Assembly (NCBI GenBank): GCA_963766005.1
Contig: CAVXYG010000012.1
Location: 186,001 to 250,000, forward strand
DNA from: CAVXYG01 sp963766005
GTDB taxonomy: Bacteria > Actinomycetota > Actinomycetes > S36-B12 > GCA-2699445
Direction: 5' to 3'
DNA length: 64,000 bases
Shown: one piece after another, positions 1 to 6,561 of the stretch
Position numbering within the stretch: the stretch's first letter is position 1
Layout: the number at the start of each line of letters is the position of its first letter
Notes under the pieces: model-generated
What the model was told of the DNA's origin: nothing
The model's input: only the letters and a program-made list of their open reading frames with translations
The model's database searches: none
Program-made: the position numbers and the translations under genes

Positions 1-974
1 GCCAGGCCGAACGTCCCGATCATGACCACGGAGAAGTTCAACCCCAGCAGGAACGTGACGACGGCGAACACGGGCACGTCGGAGATGAACGCCAGCGGCA
101 GGATAGCCGCGCTGAGCGTCAGGGTGCCCAAGCGCACCTGGGCGGTCAACGACCAGCGGCGGCGGGTGGCGCCGAGGATGATGCCGCTGATGAGGCTGCC
201 GGTGGACATCGCTGCCAGCAGCAGCCCGGTCGATGCCGGAGCGTTCTCCTGCGCGAAGGCGACGGTCGAGACGTTGAGGGCCCCGAACATCGCTCCCATC
301 GCCAGCATCATGATGAACAGGGTTCCCAGTCCCGGGGTGCGCACGACATGGCCCTTGGGCCGCGGTGCGCTCGTGGCTCCGGACGGCGGCGGCGCCGTGC
401 GGCGCTGGGCGGCCAACCAGAGCCCGCCGACCGACAGCGCGAGCATCCCGGCCAGGATCGGTGCTGCCGGGGAAAGAGCCAGGGCAAGGGTGGAGGCGAG
501 GACGGGGCCGATCACGAAGGACAACTCGTCGGCGACCGACTCGTAGGCGAACGCTGAAGACCGCTCGGAGCCGTTGCGGGCGATGCCAACCCATCGGGTG
601 CGCGTCATGGCACCGAGGTTGGGCGCGCTCATCCCGGCGACGGAGGCGAGCAGGAACCACAGCGGGACGGGCCAGCCGAAGCCGACCGCGGCCGCCAGCA
701 GCAGGAACGCCGAGACGTGGACGGCCAGCAGCATCGGGATCGCCCTGGACTGGCCGATGATGTCGACCAGGCGCGCGTTGTACGGGGCGATGACGGCCAG
801 CGAGATCGTCATCGTGGCCGTGACCGCGCCGGCAACCGCGTAGGCGCCGGATTGCCCGACGATCAGCAGGGTCAGCCCCAGCCCGACCATGCCCATCGGC
901 AGCCGACCGATGATGCCGGCGAGCATCATCGGCGCCACGCCGGGGCGCCGGAAAAGTCGGGAAGTTGGGGCCAT
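1..974 (-). CDS. MFS transporter, partial (C-terminus cut by window edge)
   Basis: The reverse strand reads without a stop from an ATG at 974 to the window edge, giving about 324 residues of a very hydrophobic protein with roughly ten transmembrane helices. A cytoplasmic loop rich in basic and proline residues lies near the middle (about residue 200), as expected between the two six-helix halves of a major facilitator. An Asn-Arg-Leu-Val-Asp stretch after helix 2 resembles the loop 2-3 motif A. It probably exports drugs or metabolites, but the substrate cannot be read. A GGGAGC stretch directly before the ATG can serve as ribosome binding site. The family is clear from the helix pattern; the specificity is unknown. 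Confidence 0.82.
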   Translation of the reverse strand, partial: MAPTSRLFRRPGVAPMMLAGIIGRLPMGMVGLGLTLLIVGQSGAYAVAGAVTATMTISLAVIAPYNARLVDIIGQSRAIPMLLAVHVSAFLLLAAAVGFGWPVPLWFLLASVAGMSAPNLGAMTRTRWVGIARNGSERSSAFAYESVADELSFVIGPVLASTLALALSPAAPILAGMLALSVGGLWLAAQRRTAPPPSGATSAPRPKGHVVRTPGLGTLFIMMLAMGAMFGALNVSTVAFAQENAPASTGLLLAAMSTGSLISGIILGATRRRWSLTAQVRLGTLTLSAAILPLAFISDVPVFAVVTFLLGLNFSVVMIGTFGL

Positions 975-1200
975 GCTCCCGTTCTACCCGGGCAGCGCCG
1001 CGACAAACGGTATCCAGGCAGCTCCCGGGGGACAGGCGTGCTGCCGGCGTGCACAGGCGATGACCGGTCAGGACCCGGGGAAGTGCGTCTCGGACAGCGT
1101 GCCGTCTGGGCTGCGGCCGACTCCCGCGCAACCCGTCTGTGCGCCGGCGGCAGAGCCGGGGAGTCCGGTCGCCTCGCAGTCGAGGCACCACACTGGTGGC

Positions 1201-1839
1201 ATGACATCGGCCAACGTGGGCCCGGGGGGTGCACCGGACGGAGCGTCGCCGTGGCCGCTGCTGGCCGAGCCTGCCACGAGTGCTCCGAGCGGGGACGTGC
1301 TGCGCCGGTGGCGTGCCGACGGCCGGCCCTTCCTGGCGGTCGTGCTGCTGCTGCACCCGGCGGGCGAGCTGACGAGCCGAATCGCGGCCGTGGCGCGTGC
1401 GCTGCACCCGTGGTGCCTGCCCTCGGCGCCGGGACAGCCGCACGTGACGCTGGCGGCGCTGGGCACCGACGCTGCTGCCGCCCGACGTGTCCAAGCCGTT
1501 CTTCGCCAGGCGGCACCGGCTGAGGTCGTGGTGGGCGGGGCCGACTCCTTCGGGGCCGCGGCGTTCCTCCACGCAGGCGGCCCCGACCTCCCCTGGCTGC
1601 GCGGCGCAGTGCTGGACGCGGCCGGGAGCGAGGCCGCCGCCCCGGATGCTTGGGTGCCGCACGTCAGCGTGGGCACGTACCGCTGGCCGATGGCTCGGCG
1701 GCACCTCTCGGCGCGGCTGGCCCCGTGGCGCGGCTGCTCGCCGGTGGTCGCGCGCGGTCGGCCGGTCGTGCTCATGGTGGATCGCGGCAGTCGGTACGGT
1801 CGGCTGCTGCGCGTGCCGCCATCGCCGCACCACTGGTGA
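1201..1839 (+). CDS. 2H phosphoesterase superfamily protein
   Basis: The 212-residue protein has two His-x-Ser/Thr motifs about 70 residues apart: His81-Val-Thr83 (in PHVTLAALG) and His154-Val-Ser156 (in PHVSVGTYR). Paired HxT/S motifs, each on a beta strand, are the signature of 2H phosphoesterases such as LigT/ThpR and cyclic phosphodiesterases, which act on 2',3'-cyclic phosphates or related bonds. The natural substrate cannot be inferred. A longer reading frame exists upstream, but the ATG at 1201 is preferred because a CACACT hexamer ends six bases before it, the spacing seen at many leaderless starts here. A second 2H protein (ThpR type) is encoded at 35710. Confidence 0.72.
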   Translation: MTSANVGPGGAPDGASPWPLLAEPATSAPSGDVLRRWRADGRPFLAVVLLLHPAGELTSRIAAVARALHPWCLPSAPGQPHVTLAALGTDAAAARRVQAVLRQAAPAEVVVGGADSFGAAAFLHAGGPDLPWLRGAVLDAAGSEAAAPDAWVPHVSVGTYRWPMARRHLSARLAPWRGCSPVVARGRPVVLMVDRGSRYGRLLRVPPSPHHW

Positions 1840-1873
1840 CGGGCAGCAGGAGTCGTCCGGCGGCCGCCCCGCC

Positions 1874-1999
1874 GAGCCGAGCGTGTGCGGGGCTGAGCCG
1901 AGCGTGTGCGGTGCTGAGCCGAGCGTGTGCGGGGCCGAGCCGAGCGTGTGCGGGGCCGAGCCGAGCGCGTGCGGTGCTGAGCCGAGCGTGTGCGGGGCT
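1874..1999. repeat. 21-bp tandem repeat, six units
   Basis: Six consecutive 21-bp units of the form GAGCCGAGCGTGTGCGGGGCT, differing by a few substitutions (mostly GGGGCT/GGTGCT/GGGGCC), fill the space between a 2H phosphoesterase gene and an FMN-binding protein gene. A degenerate seventh unit follows. The array is open in several frames because the period is a multiple of three, but it lacks its own start signal and joins no recognisable protein. It is most likely a non-coding minisatellite. Confidence 0.85.
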
Positions 2000-2054
2000 G
2001 AGCCGCGCCGCCGCTCCGGCTGCAAGCCGACGCCGTCCGCGCCACACTGGTGCC

Positions 2055-2516
2055 GTGGTCGAGACCCGGCATCCCTCACCGCTGCTCGCGGGACCGTGGG
2101 ACATGGCAAGCGTCGAGGCGTTCCTGGAATCCACGGTGATCCCGGTGCGGCTGGCAACGTCAGGCAGCGCCGGCCCGCTGGTGCAGTCCATGTGGTTCCT
2201 GTGGCGGGACGGCCGGTTGTGGTGCGCCACGCAGGACAGCGCCGTCGTCGTGCACCGGTTGGAGGCCGACCCGCGCTGCGCCTTCGAGGTGGCCGGCGAC
2301 CTGCCCCCCTACCGCGGCGTGCGCGGCCAGGGCGTCGCCGAGGTCATCCGGGCCGATGGCGAGGGCGTGCTCACGGATCTGCTGCACCGGTACTTCGGCG
2401 GTACCGGGTCCGGGCTCGCGAGGTGGTTGTTGTCGCGCGCGGACAGCGAAGTAGCGATCGCGATTCGCCCCGACCACATGACGTCGTGGGATTTCCGCAG
2501 CCGGATGGCCCGGTAG
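2055..2516 (+). CDS. pyridoxamine 5'-phosphate oxidase-like FMN-binding split-barrel protein
   Basis: This 153-residue protein has the fold pattern of the PNPOx-like split barrel: an N-terminal helix (MASVEAFLES region), then strands with the typical patterns PVRLATSG, LVQSMWFLWRDGRLWCAT, a segment around VHRLEADPRCAFEVAGD and PPYRGVRGQGVAEV. Such proteins bind FMN, F420 or haem and act as small-molecule reductases or oxidases. The cofactor and substrate are not evident. GTG at 2055 is chosen because a CACACT hexamer ends six bases upstream; ATG at 2103 is the alternative and would remove 16 residues. It lies just downstream of a 21-bp repeat array. True pyridoxamine phosphate oxidase is the separate gene at 39608. 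Confidence 0.75.
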   Translation: MVETRHPSPLLAGPWDMASVEAFLESTVIPVRLATSGSAGPLVQSMWFLWRDGRLWCATQDSAVVVHRLEADPRCAFEVAGDLPPYRGVRGQGVAEVIRADGEGVLTDLLHRYFGGTGSGLARWLLSRADSEVAIAIRPDHMTSWDFRSRMAR

Positions 2517-2526
2517 CGAGGCGGTG

Positions 2527-2823
2527 TCAGCCCAGGCGCAGGAGTTCCGCGAGGACGGCGGCCGCTGCCAGGTCGAAGAGGAGCAGCGACGCCAGGTACC
2601 GCGTCTCGCGCGGTCGCCAGCCCTCGGCGGCGACGACCAGTCCGAAGACGAAGAACATCGTCGTGGTGCCGAACCAGGCGGTCACGATCACCGGCTTGGC
2701 CACGGCGACGGCGTCGCCGAGCCACGGGTACCCCAGCCACAGGAACAGGCCCCACAGCAGGTGCAGACCGAGCACGGCCCGGCCCAGTGGCGGGATCTCG
2801 CCCAGCACGCGGCCCATCTGCAC
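2527..2823 (-). CDS. small membrane protein, three predicted helices
   Basis: A 98-residue hydrophobic protein not assigned to a family. It has three likely membrane helices: around residues 15-35 (AVLGLHLLWGLFLWLGYPWL), 42-65 (AKPVIVTAWFGTTTMFFVFGLVV) and 76-95 (ASLLLFDLAAAAVLAELL). GTG at 2823 is used because AGGAG sits six bases before it; the ATG six bases further in would be too far from that site. The gene converges with the FMN-binding protein gene, and only 10 bp separate their stops. No function can be assigned. Confidence 0.6.
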   Translation of the reverse strand: MQMGRVLGEIPPLGRAVLGLHLLWGLFLWLGYPWLGDAVAVAKPVIVTAWFGTTTMFFVFGLVVAAEGWRPRETRYLASLLLFDLAAAAVLAELLRLG

Positions 2824-2992
2824 CCCCTTCTCCTGGCGCCCTGGTAGCAGAGTGGCTCCGGCGTCTGCGCGGGTCAAGAGGAGGGGTCCGCTCCCGCGGC
2901 GGTCCGCGGTTGGAGGGTCAGCCACGGTCCAGGGCCCCCGCGACTCTCCACCCCGTCCGTTGGCCGGGCCGAGATGCCCGTAGCCTCGAGGG

Positions 2993-3412
2993 GTGGAGGT
3001 CCTGCTCATCATCCTGGCTGTCGTCGTCGGCCTGGTCGTCGGCGGCTTCGTCCTCAGCCGAATCGTGATGGGCAACCACGCCCGGCGCTCGCGGACGCTG
3101 CTGCCGCCGGCCGGTCCCCGTGACTACGAGGAGACTGCCGTCGGGCTGACGGTCCCGTTCAAGGCCTACGGCTTGCTGCGCGTGACACCCGCGGAGCTGC
3201 TCTTCGCCAGCGGGCAGACCGGGCAGGTGCTCAGGATTCGCCGCAGCAGCATCGGCGCGGCGATCGTATCGGACGATGTCCCCACCGGATCCGGGATGCA
3301 GACGCTGCGACGGCCCGCCCTGGTCCTGCAGGTCCGCGACCCGGAACTGCCGCAGGGCATCGGGTTCATGGTCTCCGATCCCGCGGCATGGGTCCGTCGG
3401 ATCAAGACCTGA
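2993..3412 (+). CDS. membrane-anchored protein with a PH-like C-terminal domain
   Basis: This 139-residue protein starts with one strong membrane helix (residues 3-25, LLIILAVVVGLVVGGFVLSRI), followed by a soluble domain of about 100 residues rich in beta strands, including KAYGLLRVTPAELLF and RPALVLQVRDPE. The layout of a single N-terminal anchor plus a small pleckstrin-homology-like domain is frequent in actinobacteria. The start is GTG 2993: TAGCCT at 2981-2986 lies six bases upstream and there is no Shine-Dalgarno, so the mRNA is probably leaderless. The function is unknown. Confidence 0.65.
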   Translation: MEVLLIILAVVVGLVVGGFVLSRIVMGNHARRSRTLLPPAGPRDYEETAVGLTVPFKAYGLLRVTPAELLFASGQTGQVLRIRRSSIGAAIVSDDVPTGSGMQTLRRPALVLQVRDPELPQGIGFMVSDPAAWVRRIKT

Positions 3413-3519
3413 CCCCGGCGGGTGCCGCTCGGGGCGCGCTCCCGCGTCAGCCCGTCGCGGCCGATGCGGAAGTGTCCTTGTCGGTCCCGGCCAGGACCGA
3501 CCCGTTCGACGCCGCTGCG

Positions 3520-3771
3520 CTACGCCAATGCTTCGCCTGCGACCGGCTCCGACCCGCAACAACACCGTCCGAGCGCCAAGTAGGCGATCGGACCGACCGG
3601 CTGGACGAGCAGGCCCGCGGCCCAGGCCACTTTCGGGCCCCGCACCTGGGCTGCTGGCCGGCGGACCAGATCCACCGCGGCAGCCACGGTCAGGACCACC
3701 TCCACGGCCGACAGGCCGACGATCAATCGCTGCTGGCTGGCGGTGAGGTCGGACCACTGCTTGCGCTGCAC
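3520..3771 (-). CDS. PLDc_N-type small membrane protein
   Basis: An 83-residue protein with two membrane helices. The second includes the motif WAAGLLVQPVGPIAYLALGR, which matches the conserved core of the phospholipase D nuclease N-terminal (PLDc_N) family: an aromatic/Gly region, then Pro-x-Gly-Pro-hydrophobic-Tyr-Leu-x-x-Gly-Arg. Stand-alone PLDc_N proteins are common in actinobacteria and have no firm function. It begins at a GTG six bases after a TAGCGT hexamer on the reverse strand, divergent from the esterase gene. Confidence 0.7.
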   Translation of the reverse strand: MQRKQWSDLTASQQRLIVGLSAVEVVLTVAAAVDLVRRPAAQVRGPKVAWAAGLLVQPVGPIAYLALGRCCCGSEPVAGEALA

Positions 3772-3777
3772 GGCGCC

Positions 3778-3802
3778 ACGCTAGCGGATCGCGTCGTACA
3801 GT
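3778..3802. promoter_or_regulatory. divergent leaderless promoters (two -10 elements)
   Basis: Two TANNNT hexamers face away from each other within 25 bp. TAGCGT on the reverse strand (3783-3778) ends six bases before the GTG of the PLDc_N gene. TACAGT on the forward strand (3797-3802) ends seven bases before the ATG of the esterase gene. Both transcripts would start at or next to the start codon. Confidence 0.6.
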
Positions 3803-3809
3803 GCCGACC

Positions 3810-4664
3810 ATGGGCCCCCGGCGTTGGCACTTCACCACCCAGGTCGGGCGCATCGATGTCACCTCGATGCTCCTGCACGATCGCCGCGTCCCGGTCCGCA
3901 CCTACTTGCCTGCCGACTACGAGTGGACCGAGCGCCGCTACCGGGTGGTCTACATGTTCGACGGCCACAACCTCTTCGACGTGCGCACCTCCACCTACAA
4001 CCAGGAGTGGCAGATCGACGAGACCATGGAGCGGCTGGCCGCCGAAGGCAAGGAGCCGGCCGTGGTCGTCGGCATCGATGCCCCGTTCGACGAGTTCGCC
4101 CGGTACCGGATGCACTCCATCGGGCAGTGGTCCTACCGCAAGCGGCCCCAAGGGCCCGTCGTGCGCACCATCGACGGTGACGGCGAGGTGACCGCGGCCT
4201 TCCTCATGCAGGCGGTGAAGGCGGCCACCGAGCAGCGCTACCGGGTCCGCACCGACCGGGACGGCATCGGCGTGGGCGGATCGTCGATGGGCGGATACAT
4301 GGCCCTGTACTGCGCCGCCCGCTATCCGCATCTGGTCTCGAGGGTGATCGCCATGTCCCCGGTGGTGCTCGACCACCCGATGCGCGGCCACGTACTGCGC
4401 GACTACCTCGTCGCTGCCGGTGCGCCGGAGCGCATGCGGATCTGGATCGACATGGGCGACGCCGAGGAGTTGGCCTACATCGAGTCGCCGCAAGAGCTGG
4501 TCGACAACCTGTGGGCTGTCCGGGACGCGCTCGTGGCGGCGGGCCACGACGAGATCTCGGCACGGGTCTTCGTCGGCGGTGACCACAGCGAGCGCAGCTG
4601 GTCGGCCCGATTCGAGCAGGCCTATCGCTGGGCCTTCGACGGCGTGGAGCCAGCGGGGCCGTAG
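3810..4664 (+). CDS. esterase D/putative esterase family alpha/beta hydrolase
   Basis: The 284-residue protein has the alpha/beta-hydrolase nucleophile elbow Gly157-Ser-Ser159-Met-Gly161 (GGSSMGGYMALYCAARYPH), an early VVYMFDGHNLF strand typical of putative-esterase (esterase D-like) proteins, an acid candidate in IDMGDAEE and the catalytic His in VGGDHSERSW. No signal peptide is visible, so it should be cytoplasmic. It could act on acyl or carbohydrate esters; the substrate is not predictable. ATG 3810 is preferred over GTG 3801 because TACAGT lies seven bases upstream. Confidence 0.78.
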   Translation: MGPRRWHFTTQVGRIDVTSMLLHDRRVPVRTYLPADYEWTERRYRVVYMFDGHNLFDVRTSTYNQEWQIDETMERLAAEGKEPAVVVGIDAPFDEFARYRMHSIGQWSYRKRPQGPVVRTIDGDGEVTAAFLMQAVKAATEQRYRVRTDRDGIGVGGSSMGGYMALYCAARYPHLVSRVIAMSPVVLDHPMRGHVLRDYLVAAGAPERMRIWIDMGDAEELAYIESPQELVDNLWAVRDALVAAGHDEISARVFVGGDHSERSWSARFEQAYRWAFDGVEPAGP

Positions 4665-4685
4665 GGCCGCGAGCGGTCGAAGCGA

Positions 4686-5451
4686 TCAGCGTCGGCGGAT
4701 CCTCGCCGCGACCCTCTCCGGCACGACCGAGTCGGGGTCCTGCAGCGGTCCGAGCCTGGCCAGCGCCCCGGTCGTGGAGACCAGGGAGGCATACAGCGGG
4801 GGGCAGGTCGGGCAGGCGGACAGGTGCCGCTCCAGAGCCCGGGCGACGTCGGTGCCGAGCTCGCCGTCGATGTAGGCGCTGACCTGTCGCCGCGCGTCCC
4901 AGCATCGCAGCGGTACGCCCACGGTGGCGATCCTGCGTTCGTGGCCGGATGCCAGCGCCGACACCAGCATCATCCGGCCGCGGCGCAGCCGCTGCTTGGC
5001 CGCGGGCAGGCCGATCTGCAGCGCCTGCGCGATCTCGCGCGCGGTCCAGCCCTCGGCGTCGTGCAGCACCACGACCGTCCGGTAGGCCACGGGAATGCGC
5101 ACCAGCGCATCCCGCAATTCCTCGGCGGCCTCGGACCGCGCCGCGACGATCGCGGCATCCACGGTGTACTCGTCGTCCTGCCACCGGCGCTCGACCTCAT
5201 CGGCCGGGTTCTCGACCGGCTGCTCCCGCAGCGTGCGGTAGTGGTCGACGGCCAGGTTGTGCGCGATGCGGAACAGCCAAGCCCGAAGCGCGCCCGGGGC
5301 CGTCAGCGTGTCGCTGCGCTCCAAGCGCCCGGGCGAGCGTCTCCTGGACCATGTCCTCGGCCGTTGCCGCATCGCGGGTGATCGTCGTCGTATACCGCAG
5401 GAGCGCCTCGCGGTGCTGCGGCAGCAGATCGGCCAGCTCCCGGCGGTCCAT
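4686..5451 (-). CDS. ECF sigma factor fused to a zf-HC2 anti-sigma domain (frameshifted)
   Basis: From ATG 5451 the first frame encodes sigma region 2 (LLPQHREALLRYTTTITRD, AEDMVQETLARAL). Near 5330 the reading moves to the next frame, which continues with LRAWLFRIAHNLAVDHYRTLRE, region 4 (IPVAYRTVVVLHDAEGWTAREIAQAL) and, without a stop, a zinc-binding anti-sigma-like domain with the His-x3-Cys-x2-Cys motif (HLSACPTC) near the C-terminus. The total length is 3n+1 bases, so one extra base explains the break. The fused C-terminal domain may act as a built-in redox or metal switch. A sequencing insertion is the simplest cause of the frameshift, but a real null allele cannot be excluded. Confidence 0.75.
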
Positions 5452-5465
5452 CGTGCGCAGGCTCC

Positions 5466-5678
5466 CTACTGTTGCTGCGGCACCTTGCACGTCGCGATGC
5501 CGAACATCCGGTACAGCGGGCAGAAGCCGACCGCCGCAGTGACTGCCATGATGCCGCCCACGACGGCGAGCACGATGCCGAGCACGCTGGTGACGCCGAC
5601 GGCGACTGCTCCGATGAAGGCGGCCAGGGCGATGGCGGCGCGGATACCGCGGTCCAGGGTGGATTCGTTGGTGGTCAT
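5466..5678 (-). CDS. DUF2892 (YgaP-type) membrane protein
   Basis: A 70-residue protein of two membrane helices with the C-terminal pattern GFCPLYRMFGIATCKV, which matches the DUF2892 family (the membrane part of YgaP). In other bacteria this domain is joined to or next to rhodanese and other sulfur-transfer proteins, and the two cysteines of this segment are conserved in many members. ATG 5678 is preceded by AAAGGA at a suitable distance. It is divergent from the sulfide oxidation cassette that begins at 5884, so a role in handling sulfane sulfur at the membrane is inferred, not shown. Confidence 0.8.
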   Translation of the reverse strand: MTTNESTLDRGIRAAIALAAFIGAVAVGVTSVLGIVLAVVGGIMAVTAAVGFCPLYRMFGIATCKVPQQQ

Positions 5679-5812
5679 GAGGTGCGTCCTTTCGTCATGC
5701 CTAGGACGACCCATGCGCCATTGGGGATACAGCAACCAGATGTGACGTCCATCACCCGTGCCTCGACGGCAGGCGACAGGGCAGGGCGCAGTCCCGGTGC
5801 CGTGTCCGACTA

Positions 5813-5877
5813 GGGACCAAAGTCCTACGTCCATGGGACTTTCGGCCATCATCAGGTCGTCCCGGTAGGCATACGGT
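5813..5877 (+). promoter_or_regulatory. promoter of the sulfide cassette with two DosR/DevR-like boxes
   Basis: Two 14-bp elements match the mycobacterial DevR/DosR motif GGGACTTNNGNCCC at 13 of 14 positions each: AGGACTTTGGTCCC on the reverse strand (5813-5826) and GGGACTTTCGGCCA on the forward strand (5835-5848). Their starts are 22 bp apart, two helical turns. The -10 hexamer TACGGT (5872-5877) lies six bases before the GTG at 5884. If transcription starts at the GTG, the proximal box is centred near -43 and the distal one near -65, the usual place for an activator of this type. No dosR gene is in the window. Confidence 0.55.
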
Positions 5878-5883
5878 TGCTTT

Positions 5884-6561
5884 GTGCAGCATCAGTGGGT
5901 CGAGCAGTCGCAGCGGCTGCTCACCGCGCGACAGGTGCAACACCTGTTGAATATCGATCGATCCACGGTGTACCGGATGGCATCCGACGGGCGCCTCCCC
6001 ACCGTGCGGGTCGGCCGGCAGTTGCGCTTCCCTGCCGACCAACTCCCCGCGGCAGGCGCTGCCGAGGCCGACAGCGAGGTCGCCGCCACGCTGGACGCGG
6101 TGGCGGCCGAGGCCGCGGTGGCGGTGGCGGCAGACCTGCTCGGCGTGACCATGGTCGTGACCGACATGCACGGCCGGCCGCTGACCAGGATCGTGAACCC
6201 CAGCGCGTGGTTCCTCGACAATGCCGGGAGCGACGCCCTCGACGAATGCCTCCAGGAGTGGCGCTCGATGGCCGACGACACCGACCTCGCCCCGCGGTTC
6301 ATCGTCGGTACGGCTGGCTTCGAGTGCGCCCGGGCCTTCATCCGCTCCGGCAGCTCGCTGGTCGGGATGGTGCTCGCCGGCGGCGTCGCCACCCCCGAGG
6401 CCGGATCCGCGCACGCCTTCCACGAGCTCGATGCCCAGCAGCGCGACGCGGTACTGCGGACCCTGCCGCGGATCGCCGCCATCCTCGGCGTCCGCACCGC
6501 CCGCTCACTACCCGAAATCCCGGCAAGTCCCGCAACACTTCCAGTGGAGGAGTGGCAATGA
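5884..6561 (+). CDS. excisionase-type HTH regulator with PocR-like sensory domain
   Basis: A 225-residue protein. Residues about 12-52 form a MerR/excisionase-type DNA-binding domain (LLTARQVQHLLNIDRSTVYRM, DGRLPTVRVGRQLRF). Residues about 85-200 resemble the PocR/GAF-like sensory fold (LGVTMVVTDMHGRPLTRIVN; FIVGTAGFECARAFI; LVGMVLAGGVA). It has only two cysteines, Cys122 and Cys148, both in the sensory part, so a thiol or persulfide switch is possible. It is the first gene of the sulfide operon, and its stop overlaps the start of the SQR gene (ATGA), so it likely regulates the cassette. The start is GTG 5884, six bases after TACGGT; no Shine-Dalgarno is present. Ligand and target are inferred. 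Confidence 0.68.
   Translation: MQHQWVEQSQRLLTARQVQHLLNIDRSTVYRMASDGRLPTVRVGRQLRFPADQLPAAGAAEADSEVAATLDAVAAEAAVAVAADLLGVTMVVTDMHGRPLTRIVNPSAWFLDNAGSDALDECLQEWRSMADDTDLAPRFIVGTAGFECARAFIRSGSSLVGMVLAGGVATPEAGSAHAFHELDAQQRDAVLRTLPRIAAILGVRTARSLPEIPASPATLPVEEWQ

Noticed and set aside
717..1523. Long forward open frame of 268 codons
   Set aside because: It runs antisense to the MFS gene and then through G+C-rich DNA; composition is Arg/Gly/Pro-rich with no family match.
1874..1999. Tandem units considered as a CRISPR array
   Set aside because: The units are directly adjacent without unique spacers, and no cas genes are present.
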